From Candidatus Acidiferrales bacterium (lineage in GTDB: Bacteria; Acidobacteriota; Terriglobia; Acidiferrales; UBA7541), in assembly GCA_030037525.1 (NCBI GenBank), contig JASHRC010000105.1, positions 1 through 53,642 on the forward strand: a stretch of DNA of 53,642 bases, read 5' to 3'. Both the position numbers and the translations under genes were made by a program. The notes beneath the pieces are model-generated. The model was not told the DNA's origin and searched no databases. It saw only the letters and a program-made list of their open reading frames with translations. Positions 1 to 9,377 of this stretch are shown in pieces. Every line of letters begins with the position of its first letter. The first letter of the stretch is position 1.

Positions 1-1092
1 GTGATCCGCGCTCAGCTCAAGCGCAACGGCGTTGCCATCTATCAAGGAACCGCCCGATTTGTCGATCCCCACACCGTCCAGATCAATGGCGACGGCGAGA
101 GAGCCCTGGTGCGGGGCGAGCAATTTCTGATCGCCTGCGGCACACGGCCGGCTCGCAGCCCGGACATACCTTTCGATGGCAAACGGATCCTGGACACCGA
201 CGAATTCACGTTCGCCACGACGCTGCCGCGCGAAGTCATTGTCGTTGGTGCGGGGGTGGTGGGGCTCGAATATGCGTCGTTTATGGCGGCGATCGGCGTC
301 GAGGTCACTCTCATCGACCAGCGGCCCCTGATCCTGGATTTTGTGGATCGCGAAATCGTCGAGGCACTCGCCTATCATCTCCGCCAAATGGGGACCACCT
401 TCCGCCTTGGCGAGAAAGTCACGCGCATCGGCTTGGATCAGCAGCGCGATCGTGTGTTCGCCGAACTCGAAAGCGGCAAAAAGGTCCAGGGGGACATGCT
501 TCTCTATGCTGTTGGACGCCAAGCCAATGGCGATGAGCTTGGAGTCGAGGCTGCCGGGCTGGGGACCGATCCCCGCGGCAAAATCAAAGTGAATGATTGC
601 TACCAGACCGACGTCCCGCATATCTACGCAGCCGGAGACGTCATCGGCTTTCCGGCTCTCGCCAGTACTTCGATGGAGCAGGGCCGGCTGGCCAGTTGTC
701 ACATGTTCGGCGCTCCGTCCCAGCATATGCCCGAACTGTTTCCGTACGGCATCTACACCATTCCGGAAATTTCGATGGTGGGCCAGACGGAAGAAAAGCT
801 GACTGCTGCGAGAGTTCCCTACGAAGTCGGCATTTCCAAGTATGCTGAGCTTGCCAAGAGCATGATGCTGGGTGACGAAACCGGCATGCTGAAAATGCTG
901 TTCGATCGCAACACACGAAAGCTGCTGGGCGTTCACATCATCGGCCAGCGCGCCACCGAGATCGTTCACATCGGCCAGGCTGTGCTCGCGCACGGTGGCA
1001 CAATCGAATACTTCCGCGACACCGTTTTCAACTACCCCACACTCGCCGAGGCCTACAAAGTTGCTGCCCTCGATGGCCTGAATAAACTCTGA
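1..1092 (+). CDS. sthA: Soluble NAD(P) transhydrogenase, 3' part
   Basis: C-terminal 363 residues of a Si-specific soluble pyridine nucleotide transhydrogenase, a cytoplasmic FAD flavoprotein that passes hydride between NADPH and NAD+. The frame opens at the window edge inside the segment that in SthA precedes the 'FVDPHT' stretch (about residues 21-26 here), so roughly 100 N-terminal residues with the first FAD-binding GxGxxG lie outside the window. Visible are the second Rossmann motif (VVGAGVVGLEYASF, about 81-94), the FAD-contacting 'YAAGDVIGFPALAS' stretch and the dimerisation domain ending in 'FNYPTLAEAYKVAALDGLNKL'-like sequence. Family assignment rests on this pattern; related lipoamide dehydrogenases are the main alternative. 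The first codon shown is not claimed to be the true start. Confidence 0.9.
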   Translation: MIRAQLKRNGVAIYQGTARFVDPHTVQINGDGERALVRGEQFLIACGTRPARSPDIPFDGKRILDTDEFTFATTLPREVIVVGAGVVGLEYASFMAAIGVEVTLIDQRPLILDFVDREIVEALAYHLRQMGTTFRLGEKVTRIGLDQQRDRVFAELESGKKVQGDMLLYAVGRQANGDELGVEAAGLGTDPRGKIKVNDCYQTDVPHIYAAGDVIGFPALASTSMEQGRLASCHMFGAPSQHMPELFPYGIYTIPEISMVGQTEEKLTAARVPYEVGISKYAELAKSMMLGDETGMLKMLFDRNTRKLLGVHIIGQRATEIVHIGQAVLAHGGTIEYFRDTVFNYPTLAEAYKVAALDGLNKL

Positions 1093-1191
1093 CTGGCCAC
1101 CTGGGGGCGGTCAAGCCGTTATCGGTCGCAACGATTCGTAGCAATCTGGAATGGTGGGAGGGCCCTAACGCTGTGCCACATGGGAATCGCG

Positions 1192-1200
1192 TGATAGAAT
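1192..1200 (+). promoter_or_regulatory. Possible extended -10 promoter of tRNA-Ile
   Basis: TGATAGAAT matches an extended -10 (TGn plus TAGAAT) and lies 28 bp before the tRNA-Ile gene. No good -35 is seen at 17 bp spacing. Confidence 0.3.
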
Positions 1201-1227
1201 TGCGGCGTTGCCCTGGGCTTTTCTCGC

Positions 1228-1304
1228 GGGCCTGTAGCTCAGGTGGCTAGAGCGCACCCCTGATAAGGGTGAGGTCGGTGGTTCAAGTCCACCCAGGCCC
1301 ACCA
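1228..1304 (+). tRNA. tRNA-Ile (GAT)
   Basis: A complete cloverleaf can be drawn: acceptor GGGCCTG pairs with CAGGCCC, the anticodon arm is CACCC-CTGATAA-GGGTG giving anticodon GAT, and the T-loop is TTCAAGT. The CCA end is encoded. It is a lone tRNA-Ile here, not inside an rRNA operon. Confidence 0.97.
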
Positions 1305-1376
1305 TTCCCCTGTGGGTCCGGCCCGGACACATGGGTTCTCGCTTCCGGGTGGTACATCGCGATCTCCCAATATCCC

Positions 1377-1961
1377 GTGCATGCGGGAGCCGTGTGCGGG
1401 TTGATCTTCGGGGCATTACTACTTCCTTGTTTCTCAGGGCCCCAACGGGTCGGACAACGAGGGTGGAAACAGTGGGTCGGCATCGCCTCGACAATCATCG
1501 CGTGTGGACTGTTGGTAGCCTACCCACTCCTTCCGAAACAGCCGGAGCAGTCTCTTGAACTGATTTTTGTCAGGGTAGTTCCGGGACCTCAAGACATCAC
1601 GGCTGGAGAAAATCCTGCGGGACTGACAGCAAGGGAACTGCAGGAATTGAAGGGGTTGGGTTTGTCAGGCTCCTTCCGTTTCGGACTTTCCCTGTACCGC
1701 GGCAGCGCTGGCACCAACGCGCGTGCCGTTATCGTTTGCACCATGGATCTGCCGTCAGTCGTCGAGCTTCGGGAGCCACGGGACACAAATGTCATGTACG
1801 TCCAGCGTGGCAATCAATGGGACATATATCCGACTGGGGCACCCACGTTGCGAAGCAAAATAAGATTCTGCCGTTCGGGTGGGGATTCTGGACAGATTGA
1901 GGTACAAGCAGGCTCTTCCCAAGGCTCCTTTTCCTGGTCTCCGCCGTCGGGGGATCGCTGA
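1377..1961 (+). CDS. Hypothetical membrane-anchored protein
   Basis: An open frame of about 195 codons directly behind tRNA-Ile; the frame is open back into the tRNA, so the true start must lie downstream. A GTG at 1377 places two hydrophobic segments at the N-terminus (about 'AVCGLIFGALLLPCF' and 'WVGIASTIIACGLLVAYPLL'), followed by a soluble domain of about 140 residues rich in Gly and Ser. No Shine-Dalgarno sequence is convincing, and GTG 1392 is an alternative. No family is recognised. The position between a tRNA and repeat copy A makes it possible accessory DNA, and it could be a truncated gene. Confidence 0.4.
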   Translation: MHAGAVCGLIFGALLLPCFSGPQRVGQRGWKQWVGIASTIIACGLLVAYPLLPKQPEQSLELIFVRVVPGPQDITAGENPAGLTARELQELKGLGLSGSFRFGLSLYRGSAGTNARAVIVCTMDLPSVVELREPRDTNVMYVQRGNQWDIYPTGAPTLRSKIRFCRSGGDSGQIEVQAGSSQGSFSWSPPSGDR

Positions 1962-2025
1962 GTCCTGTTCTGCTCTGCTGAGGGAACTCAGGGCCCAAAC
2001 GGTTGCAGAAGCGGGCCCTGAATAA

Positions 2026-2126
2026 GTTCTAAGATCGTCAACCAGGGCCCGCCAATCTTTTTAGTCAGTTAGCGCCTGCGGATTCCTGTTCGGCCGACGA
2101 GTGTGCCCACTTTTGTGCCCCACTCA
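2026..2126 (+). repeat. Dispersed ~101-bp repeat, copy A
   Basis: Starts with GTTCTAAGATCGTCAACCAG, continues into GGGCCCGCCAATCTTTT and ends with GTGTGCCCACTTTTGTGCCCC. Copies B (5357) and C (12708) share the start block, and the TTTTGT tail block sits 84-85 bp from the first base in all three. The tail holds two near-identical GTGCCCAC units. It fills most of the 376-bp gap before the molybdoenzyme; the rest shows no gene. Confidence 0.65.
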
Positions 2127-2337
2127 CCTGAAAACCAGTCTGTCCTGCATAAGAGTGCCGCCGGAACCGCGCCTCTGGCACTTAGGTGTGCTCCGGCGAC
2201 AAATTCCTTGTGTCGAGGGCGGAAGAGGTCTATTTTGCGGGTTGAGACGCCCCAAAATCGCAAATTCCGGATGATATTTGTACCATCCGGGAGCGCGCAG
2301 CGGGGCGCGTTGTGGCCGCAGAAGGGACAAGAAGCTT

Positions 2338-4485
2338 ATGGCAACGGTGCGCACGACCTGCCGAATTTGCCTCGTCCGTTGCGGGATGAACGTGGAGGTA
2401 CAGGACGGAAAAGTCATCCGGATCACCGGGGACAAAAAACATCCCTTGAGCAAGGGGTACCTTTGCGTTAAAGGACTGTCATCGTCGGACATCATGATGT
2501 CGCCGCGGCGGATCATTTATCCGCAGAAACGCGTAGGCGAAAGGGGCTCGAATCAATGGCAGCGCGTGAGCTGGGATGAGGCGCTTGACGACATCGCCGC
2601 CCGCCTGAACGCCATCATTGCGGAACACGGCGCCCGCGCCGTAGCGATGCAATCGTTGCCGCCGAAAGAATATTACGCGTATGACTTGTTCTGCGACGTG
2701 ATAGGCAGTCCGACGTTTTTCCGTCACGACTCGCATAGTTGCTTCAACCCGCAGCTGATTGCCGACACGCTTACCTTCGGCAACCTGCTCACTTATCCCG
2801 GATTTGCGGACCTGCAAGGATCGGACGTCCTCATGCTCTGGGGCGTCAACTTGCCCGAGACAAACGGCTCCAAGCATATGCGGGTCAAGGAAGCGGTGAA
2901 GAGAGGGGCACGAACGATCGTGGTCGACCCGCGCCCGACACTCCAGGCGCGCCAGAGCGACCTGTGGCTCCGCATACGGCCGGGAACCGACGCGGCGCTC
3001 GCTTACGGAATGATCAACGTCATGATCGCGAACGGGTGGTACGACGAGACATTTGTTCGCGACTGGACCGTTGGCTTTGAACAGCTCGCCGAACGCGCCT
3101 CGAAGTACACGCCCGAGCGGGTGTCCGAGATCACGTGGATACCCGCGAATGACATTCGGCGCGCCGCCGAGATGTTTGGCACCGCTTCCGCCGCGGCCAT
3201 GCATACCTTTATCGGCGCCAGCATGGGCGGCAATGTGATCGCGACCCTGAGACTCATGGGATTTCTCCCCGCCCTGACCGGCCGGATCGACCAGCCTGGC
3301 GGCAACTGCTTCTATCTTCCTCCTACGCTCGGCTTGCGGATGCCGGCCAACACCGGAGCGGCGATGGCCAAAGATCTCAGCGAACAGATCTCCGCCGACC
3401 GCTTCCCGCTGATGGCCGGGCCCAACGCCATCGTGACCGGCTACCCGCATCCGCGCCACGTGATTGACGCCATATTGACTGGCAAGCCGTATCCCGTGAG
3501 AGCCTTGTGGACGGATTGCAACCCGCTCATCGGTCTCGAAGATACTTCGCTTGTGGTGGAGGCGCTTAAGAAGCTGGACCTGCTGGTTGTTTCCGAGTTG
3601 TTCGAATCGCCGACGGCTCATCTCGCCGATTACATCCTCCCCATGACGATGCACCTGGAATCGAACGCGATCGCGGATTACTCCGGCCTTAACTTCGTCG
3701 CGGCGCGTACCCGGGCGGTGGAGCCGCGAGGAGAGGCGCGGGAAGAGGCAGAGCCCCTGCTCGATGTACTCAGACGCATGGGTTACGGAGATCGCCTGCC
3801 GGTGAATAGCTACGAGGAGATGCTCGACTTCCGCCTTCGCCCGCTGGAAATGGATTTTCGGACCTTCGCCCAAACGGGGATCTACGAGCGGCCACATGAG
3901 CCCTTGCAATACCGCAGCGGGAAGCTGCGGCCAGACGGCAAACCGGGATTTAATACGCCGTCCGGCAAGGTCGAGTTCAACTCATCGATCCTTGCCGAAT
4001 ATGGTCATGACCCGCTTCCGGATTTTCGAGAACCTCCGTACAGCCCGTATCGGACACCGGAGGTGGCGGTGAAGTACCCGTTTGTCGCCAGCACGGGCAC
4101 GCGTTCGATTGAGTACTACTCGACGCTGGGAATCGAGGTGCCGCGCCTCCGCAAACGCCGGCCATGGCCGGCGGTCGAGATGGCGCCGGAAGCGGCCGAC
4201 AAGCTCGGCCTCGCTGAAAATGACTGGGTGTTTGTGGAATCGCCGACCACGGATCGGCGGATTCTGCGGCGAGTTGCCTTGCTCGAGAACATGGACGCGC
4301 GCGTGATCAATGTCGAGGGACTTTGGTACATGCCCGGCATGGATCCAGTGAAGGGCACCTTGGCCGCGTCCGCGAACGTCCTAACGGAACTCCGCGACGA
4401 TTCCGATCCGATTATCGGCGGATCAAGTTGCCGCGCCATCCTGTGCCGTATTCACAAGGCCGAGGGAGTCCCATTGCCCGCCTAA
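2338..4485 (+). CDS. Molybdopterin-dependent oxidoreductase, DMSO reductase family
   Basis: A 715-residue protein with the full architecture of a bis-molybdopterin guanine dinucleotide enzyme. An N-terminal [4Fe-4S] site (CRICLVRC, Cys8, Cys11, Cys15, with a fourth Cys near 43) is followed by the catalytic region 'DSHSCF', whose Cys135 is the likely molybdenum ligand, and a C-terminal molydopterin-dinucleotide-binding domain that begins near 'YPFVASTGTRS'. ATG 2338 is chosen because it starts just before the Fe-S motif with AAGGGA upstream; the frame is open earlier. There is no Tat signal and no iron-sulfur or membrane partner gene nearby, so it is predicted to be cytoplasmic and stand-alone. 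The substrate (formate, thiosulfate, a hydratase-type reaction or other) cannot be set from sequence. Confidence 0.88.
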   Translation: MATVRTTCRICLVRCGMNVEVQDGKVIRITGDKKHPLSKGYLCVKGLSSSDIMMSPRRIIYPQKRVGERGSNQWQRVSWDEALDDIAARLNAIIAEHGARAVAMQSLPPKEYYAYDLFCDVIGSPTFFRHDSHSCFNPQLIADTLTFGNLLTYPGFADLQGSDVLMLWGVNLPETNGSKHMRVKEAVKRGARTIVVDPRPTLQARQSDLWLRIRPGTDAALAYGMINVMIANGWYDETFVRDWTVGFEQLAERASKYTPERVSEITWIPANDIRRAAEMFGTASAAAMHTFIGASMGGNVIATLRLMGFLPALTGRIDQPGGNCFYLPPTLGLRMPANTGAAMAKDLSEQISADRFPLMAGPNAIVTGYPHPRHVIDAILTGKPYPVRALWTDCNPLIGLEDTSLVVEALKKLDLLVVSELFESPTAHLADYILPMTMHLESNAIADYSGLNFVAARTRAVEPRGEAREEAEPLLDVLRRMGYGDRLPVNSYEEMLDFRLRPLEMDFRTFAQTGIYERPHEPLQYRSGKLRPDGKPGFNTPSGKVEFNSSILAEYGHDPLPDFREPPYSPYRTPEVAVKYPFVASTGTRSIEYYSTLGIEVPRLRKRRPWPAVEMAPEAADKLGLAENDWVFVESPTTDRRILRRVALLENMDARVINVEGLWYMPGMDPVKGTLAASANVLTELRDDSDPIIGGSSCRAILCRIHKAEGVPLPA

Positions 4486-4576
4486 CTGGGAATCGCCGGA
4501 GGCGCATAACGAAGGCGTTCCCGCGGTGCAATGCAGAACGCGAAGCGTATCTCTTGACTGCAGCCGTGCGTTCTGG

Positions 4577-5080
4577 CTATTTCGGAGGTGCCGGCATATT
4601 TGTCAGGTCGGTGTTGTGGATGATCTGAATGAGCCAGGAGCCGTCCGGTTGCCTAGCCATGACCCAATCAAGGAGGCCGTGGCGTTCCGGCCGTGGACGC
4701 CCGTCGGGAAAGGTCGCGCCCGTCATCTGCCAATCGACGTCTACCGCCGCCAGGTCAGAGGCAAGGAACCGAATGCTGCGGAGCTTTGCCGTCTGGTGGC
4801 TCTTCTTGAAAACGGTAGCGAACACCGGAGCATGGAACTTCTCGACGTTATCCCGTCCGTGGGCATGAGTTCCCCCAACGTTTGTGAAATCGCAATCCTC
4901 GGTGAAAGTCAGGGCGAAAGCGTGCGCGTCGTGGTTGTTCCACGAGTCGACGAATCGCTGAACGGTCTGCGCAATCGCGGTTTCGTCCTCGGGTTTATCC
5001 ATTGGTGGCCGCCCCTGAGCTATCGCGCAAGCCGCCACGAGAACGGTCCCAAGCAGTGAGTTCAAGACCGGCGCTCGCAC
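4577..5080 (-). CDS. Secreted SnoaL/DUF4440-like protein
   Basis: A 167-residue protein with an N-terminal signal peptide (hydrophobic 'LLGTVLVAACAIAQG') and a single NTF2-like alpha+beta domain: the start helix 'IAQTVQRFVDSWNNHDAHAF', then 'FTEDCDFTNVGG', and a terminal strand 'SWLIQIIHNTD'. This matches the SgcJ/EcaC and DUF4440 group of small exported proteins, most of which have no known reaction. It is convergent with the molybdoenzyme and stands alone. An internal Met at 'MDKPEDET' is an alternative start giving a cytoplasmic form. Confidence 0.75.
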   Translation of the reverse strand: MRAPVLNSLLGTVLVAACAIAQGRPPMDKPEDETAIAQTVQRFVDSWNNHDAHAFALTFTEDCDFTNVGGTHAHGRDNVEKFHAPVFATVFKKSHQTAKLRSIRFLASDLAAVDVDWQMTGATFPDGRPRPERHGLLDWVMARQPDGSWLIQIIHNTDLTNMPAPPK

Positions 5081-5356
5081 GTGCGGATGCCCCCCGGTGA
5101 AACGCTGTTAGCCGGGTCGGATTATCCCGCCATTCCCCTTTCCTGTCGACGTTTCGTGTGGGCTTTCCCTCGCGCCGGTTCTGGGCGGGCGGTTTCCGTC
5201 GCACTCGGGCGGTAGTAGAATCATGGAAACTAACGGGAACCTTGCCGCAGTCGAGGATTACCTAACCCAATCTATGCGAATCGGGTCTGAGCACCGCCTG
5301 TTCACCCTCCAACGGGGTGCCGGACACCTTCCCGCTCCAGGTCACCCAGCTGGAGA
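5081..5356. other. Gap with only a doubtful 46-codon ORF
   Basis: No recognisable gene. A 46-codon plus-strand frame (ATG 5223, stop 5361-5363) ends exactly in the GTTCTAA of repeat copy B; it has no clear ribosome binding site and no recognised family, so it is not called. Confidence 0.5.
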
Positions 5357-5457
5357 GTTCTAAGATCATCAACTAGGGCCCACCAATCAAATCAATCAGT
5401 TAGGGCGAGTCGTATTTTCGCCGTCCGGCGACTGTAGCGGATTTTGTACCACGTCCC
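5357..5457 (+). repeat. Dispersed ~101-bp repeat, copy B
   Basis: Starts GTTCTAAGATCATCAACTAG followed by GGCCCACCAATC and ends with GTAGCGGATTTTGTACCACG and TCCC. The tail is nearly identical to copy C (12708), and the total length is the same. Confidence 0.7.
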
Positions 5458-5569
5458 GCGCAGAACCCGGCTTGGCGATGGCGTCCAGGGCCGCGCGCTC
5501 GCCCTGCCGCCCGGGCCGGTCACGCAACAAAACGCAGAGACGAAAGGCTAGGCGCCGCTCTTGAAGACG

Positions 5570-5761
5570 CTAATTCTTGCCCAACCGAAAGCCCTCATAG
5601 GCAAGAGCCGCTGCTATCAGAAAAGCGACCGCACTCAACCACACGGGGGCAGGCCAACCGGCCAGTATCACCTCCCACTTGAAGACGAGCCTCAGAAGAT
5701 GAACAACTGCCACAAGGAGAAAGATCACTCCCGAAACCCGAAGGAATGTTTTCACACTCAT
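5570..5761 (-). CDS. Small two-helix membrane protein
   Basis: A 63-residue protein whose ATG at 5761 is preceded by a strong GGAGGT at about 10 bp. Two transmembrane helices are evident ('VSGVIFLLVAVVHLLRLVF' and 'VWLSAVAFLIAAALAYEGF') separated by a short Trp- and Pro-containing loop, with a basic C-terminus. No enzymatic motif is present. Similar small inner-membrane proteins without known function are common; nothing in the neighbourhood suggests a role. The frame is open 12 codons further upstream, but the ribosome binding site fixes the start. Confidence 0.65.
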   Translation of the reverse strand: MSVKTFLRVSGVIFLLVAVVHLLRLVFKWEVILAGWPAPVWLSAVAFLIAAALAYEGFRLGKN

Positions 5762-6126
5762 GGATCTTTTACCTCCGACAACCGCAAGAGAGAGCACTGA
5801 ATCGGGGACCCACCCATTACAAATGGTACCGGTTCCATCCTATCTATTACTATAATGAATAATTTCTTCCTGTTTGGCGTCGTTTGGGAACCCTCGCATC
5901 AACAAGCTTGCAACGCATCTTTCGCGCGAAGATCTCGCCATTTATTTATTCCAATCAACTTTGCCGTTGACCTTGGGATAGGGTGGATCAGAGTAATGAA
6001 CGTAATCCAATGGTTGATTGGTGATACCCTCCCGATAGGGATGTCTCGTCTTTCCCGGGAGTGCGTATCCGCGAATGGAAAAACGGACTGAGAGACTACA
6101 AAGCGCTGGCACTTAAGGGAGTAACA
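5762..6126. other. Intergenic, no gene seen
   Basis: AT-richer spacer between two divergent genes; short frames here lack ribosome binding sites and family resemblance. It presumably carries both promoters, but no clear -35/-10 pair was identified. Confidence 0.5.
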
Positions 6127-7209
6127 ATGCATTTTGGCTATTTCACGCTCAGCGACAACCACTATGAGAATAACAGCAGAGACCCCAACCAGTTCATTGC
6201 CGACATCCTTGATGAAGCGGTTTATGCAGAGCAGGTGGGCCTCCACTCGGCGTGGATCGGCGAACATCACTTCAGCACTCTGGGTGTGCTTTCCTGCCCA
6301 GACCTGGTGCTCGCCAATGTAGCCGCCCGAACCAAGCGGATCCGGCTGGCCCCCGCTGTTACGGTGTTACCGCTCCATCATCCCATCCGTGTAGCAGAGC
6401 AATGGGCAACGCTCGATCTGATCAGTGGCGGGCGGGTGGATTTCGCGGCCGGTCGCGGCTACGACCGGCGGGAGTATTTGCCATTCAACGTATCATTTGA
6501 CGACAACCAGGCGCTGTTTGAAGAGGGAATGGAGTTGGTCCGCCAACTGTGGTCGAGTGAAAGCCCGATTTCACATTATGGCAAATACTACCGCCTAGAT
6601 AAGATCTCCATTACGCCCCAACCGATTCAGCGGCCGATCCCTGCTTACGTGGCTTCGTTTTCCAAGCCATCCATCGAGCTGGCGGGAAGGCTTGGCTGCG
6701 GCTTGATAGTAGCTCCCTTCGCGGCCAGCATGACCTTGGGGGGGTTGGAGCGAGTGGCGCAGCTCTACAGGGAGTCGTGTGCACGGTACGGCCAGGCGAA
6801 TGGGCGCCTGATGTGCAGCTATTTCTTGCATTTCGCCGACAGCAAGGCGGAAGAAGACTCCGCGCGATTGCGCCAGATACGCTACTACAAGGAGTGCGCG
6901 ATCCCATCCCTTCCGGGCGATCCGCAGAGCGCACCCCCTAGCTACAGCTACTTCATCGATATGGTCGCGCGGCTCAAACAGCTGCAGCCAAAGGACCTGA
7001 CGGAGAATTCAGTACTGCTGGGCTCACCCGAGGGAATTGTCACGACGCTCAAGAAGGTGGAGGCCGCCGGTTTCGACGAAGTGATTCTCTATTTCAACGT
7101 CGGCCTGAAACCGCACGCGCAGGTGAAGGAAGAGATGGCACGCTTCATGTCCGAAGTGGCGCCCGCTTTCGAGGACGACCACCAAGCGCACCCGGCAGGG
7201 GCAGTGTGA
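6127..7209 (+). CDS. LLM-class flavin-dependent oxidoreductase
   Basis: A 360-residue luciferase-like monooxygenase with the typical (beta/alpha)8 pattern: the N-terminal strand 'FGYFTLSDNHYENN', the 'GEHHF' segment, 'RLAPAVTVLPLHHPIRVAEQWATLDLISGGR' region split over two strands and helices, and 'GRGYDRREY'. Such enzymes use FMNH2 or F420H2 with oxygen or a reducible substrate; the substrate is not predictable. ATG 6127 is chosen because AGGGAG lies about 7 bp upstream and the protein begins directly with the first barrel strand, although the frame is open to 6061. It appears monocistronic. Confidence 0.88.
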   Translation: MHFGYFTLSDNHYENNSRDPNQFIADILDEAVYAEQVGLHSAWIGEHHFSTLGVLSCPDLVLANVAARTKRIRLAPAVTVLPLHHPIRVAEQWATLDLISGGRVDFAAGRGYDRREYLPFNVSFDDNQALFEEGMELVRQLWSSESPISHYGKYYRLDKISITPQPIQRPIPAYVASFSKPSIELAGRLGCGLIVAPFAASMTLGGLERVAQLYRESCARYGQANGRLMCSYFLHFADSKAEEDSARLRQIRYYKECAIPSLPGDPQSAPPSYSYFIDMVARLKQLQPKDLTENSVLLGSPEGIVTTLKKVEAAGFDEVILYFNVGLKPHAQVKEEMARFMSEVAPAFEDDHQAHPAGAV

Positions 7210-7371
7210 TGTGGCCGAATCGCTTGTTCTTGGCACGTCAGAATCTGGGCCCGCCCCGGGCGTGCCCCGGGCGATGGTTTCCGCATATGCCATCGAAAGA
7301 ATATGTCTAAACTCCTTCTATACGTTGCCGGTATTCGGAGAACGCGGAACCAAAAGCGAGAGGGACCCAAG

Positions 7372-7915
7372 TCAGTCGGCGCGGACAAACGCCATTGCAA
7401 TAGCTGCCAGCGCAGGCCCAGCTGCGAGTACTGCGAACGCAACGTGGAATGATTCTGTTGCTTGGAATAGCGCTCCGACTACGACAGGCACTGTGACGCT
7501 GCCGATCTGCCATAGCGCATTCGTCAGCCCCGTTGCCGAAGCTGCGAACTCCACGCCGGCAACCTCTGCAATGATGGCGCCGAGCAGCAGCTATATGCGA
7601 AAGCGAAAACGCCGAGCACGGGTGCCAGATTGTGGAAGGCGCTTGCCGTGCCTCTCCACCCGAAGGCGAGCAAAGCCGGCCCGAAACCTCCCAAGCAAGC
7701 GAGCGTCAGGATCCTCTGCCGGCCGCCGAGCCAATCCGAGAGCAGGCCGATTAGCGGTTTCGCGACCACCGCACCGACACCGGAGAGACCATAATGCCCG
7801 CCCCCTCGGCCGCAGTAAGCCTGCGCCCCTTCACCATTAGGATTTCAAGCAGGAGTTGCAGATGTGCCACACGGAGCAACCGCGCCACGTTAATCCGCGA
7901 AAGTACACTTCAGCC
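7372..7915 (-). pseudogene. MFS transporter remnant, frameshifted
   Basis: Minus-strand segments in changing frames read as pieces of a major facilitator permease: 'LMVKGRRLTAAEGAGIM' near 7840-7785, then 'GVGAVVAKPLIGLLSDWLGG' (the MFS cytoplasmic loop motif) to about 7600, then 'LLLGAIIAEVAG' and 'GLTNALWQIGSVTVPVVVGAL' to a stop at 7372. At least two frameshifts, near 7787 and near 7590, break the frame, and only about the second half of the family is left. Plus-strand frames across this stretch are shadows. Confidence 0.7.
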
Positions 7916-8037
7916 TGCTTGGGGGTGTACGGAAGGCAAACACGGTAGGAGTCATGGCGGTGGACTCGGCTGCGAGAGACGCCTGTATCGATTTGAAAGA
8001 CCTTTAGGAGTCCGCAATGTACTCCCAACATTGCGAC

Positions 8038-9282
8038 TCAGTGCGCGACTTCGTCGGCGATCGTTTCGAGAACCGTCTCTTGCTCTTCGGCCAGCACGGA
8101 AGACACAGGTTCCGGCCAGGCGCTGGTCTGCACAATCACGATGTGCTTCGCGGGGTTCACGTAGATGCACTGACCGTAAATTCCTTCTGCCTCGAAGACG
8201 CCGTCGTTCCCCGGGGGAATCCACCACTGATACGCATAGCCCCAACCGCCGAGAGGGCCGCCCGGCTTCGGCGCGAGGTACGGCGCGTCAGGCGTCGTCG
8301 CGTCGTGAACCCATTGCGTCGCTATGACGCGCCTGCCTCCAAGCGCCCCGCCTCCAAGCATCATCAGTCCCACCCGCGCGTAATCCCGGACGGTGGCGTT
8401 GAAGCAAGCAAATGCGCACGTGTCGGGCTGATTCTTTGACTCGTAGAAGAACGCATCGCTCTGCGCGCCGATCTTTTTCCAAAGCTTCTCTTGCGCATAT
8501 TCGTTCAGCCGCTTGCCCGTCACGCTTTCGAGAAGAAGGCCCAGTACTTGCGTATTCACGCTCTGATATTCGAACTTCGTGCCGGGCCGAATGTCCGTCG
8601 GCTGAATGGATTGCGCGAAGCTCTTAAATGTGGGCTTGCCTGTAAGGAGCGCGGCTCCGATCAATGCAGCTCCCGACTTCGGGTCTTTGTAGTCCTCGCT
8701 GTAATTGACGCCGCTCGACATCTGCAGCAGGTTCTTCACAGTGACGTCGCGATAACCGCTCTGGGACAAGTATGGCAGATATGTCGCGACGCGATCGTTG
8801 ACGCTCTTGATCGTGCCTTCGCCTACGGCCGCACCGGTCAGAATCGAAACGATCGACTTCGAGACAGATTGCGAGACAAACCTCGAATTTCGATCCGCCC
8901 CATGAAAATATTTTTCAGCGATGATCTGATCGTCGTGGAGGACAAGAAACCCGGTGACGAAGTTTCTCTCGAAGTAGTCCTTCATTGAATATTCCCTGCC
9001 GTGGAGGTTGTACTGCAGCGTGAAACCCTTCGTCGGCTCGATGAGGGGGTAGACTCGATCGCCTCGCCAGATCCAATCCGTGCGCAGGCCGAGCTCGTCC
9101 ATGTGGTGGAAGTAATAGAAGCTGTAGGGCTGCGACATGTAGCTGTACTTCTCCACCAGCAGACCGGCAGGATTCATCTTGTTGATCTCGATCTTGCCCT
9201 CAGATTGCGCGAACAGAACGAAGCACAGCATCAGATCTCCCGTCGCCGCAAGAAGCACTCGAGACTTCCAAGTTCGAATCAT
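8038..9282 (-). CDS. Secreted serine hydrolase, class C beta-lactamase fold
   Basis: A 414-residue beta-lactamase/DD-peptidase-like hydrolase. An N-terminal hydrophobic segment ('VLLAATGDLMLCFVLFAQ') looks like a signal peptide. The nucleophile motif SxxK is Ser139-Val-Ser-Lys142, and a Tyr-based second motif is seen at 'FEYQSVNT'; the third motif is degenerate, as in esterase-type family members. ATG 9282 has AGGAGA 8 bp upstream; 19 further codons are open upstream. The next gene in the same direction upstream is a paralogue, and the pair probably arose by duplication. It could be an esterase, amidase or peptidase; resistance function is not implied. Confidence 0.85.
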   Translation of the reverse strand: MIRTWKSRVLLAATGDLMLCFVLFAQSEGKIEINKMNPAGLLVEKYSYMSQPYSFYYFHHMDELGLRTDWIWRGDRVYPLIEPTKGFTLQYNLHGREYSMKDYFERNFVTGFLVLHDDQIIAEKYFHGADRNSRFVSQSVSKSIVSILTGAAVGEGTIKSVNDRVATYLPYLSQSGYRDVTVKNLLQMSSGVNYSEDYKDPKSGAALIGAALLTGKPTFKSFAQSIQPTDIRPGTKFEYQSVNTQVLGLLLESVTGKRLNEYAQEKLWKKIGAQSDAFFYESKNQPDTCAFACFNATVRDYARVGLMMLGGGALGGRRVIATQWVHDATTPDAPYLAPKPGGPLGGWGYAYQWWIPPGNDGVFEAEGIYGQCIYVNPAKHIVIVQTSAWPEPVSSVLAEEQETVLETIADEVAH

Positions 9283-9377
9283 GCGATCTCTCCTAAAGAA
9301 GTCTTTTTCTCTCGGTTTCTCTCCGCACGCATCCCGCATCAGGCCGAAGGAGCGGCCGGTGAGAATCTGGCTTCAAA

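Noticed and set aside
2479-3909. Minus-strand frame of 476 codons inside the molybdoenzyme gene
   Set aside because: His/Arg-rich shadow of a clearly recognisable plus-strand gene.
7253-7273. Tandem GCCCCGGGCG pair behind the luciferase-like gene
   Set aside because: Two 10-bp units in GC-rich spacer, no stable hairpin with T-run; too little to call a terminator or repeat family.
7211-7840. Plus-strand frame of 209 codons
   Set aside because: Arg- and Ser-rich product opposite an MFS pseudogene; a shadow frame in GC-rich DNA.
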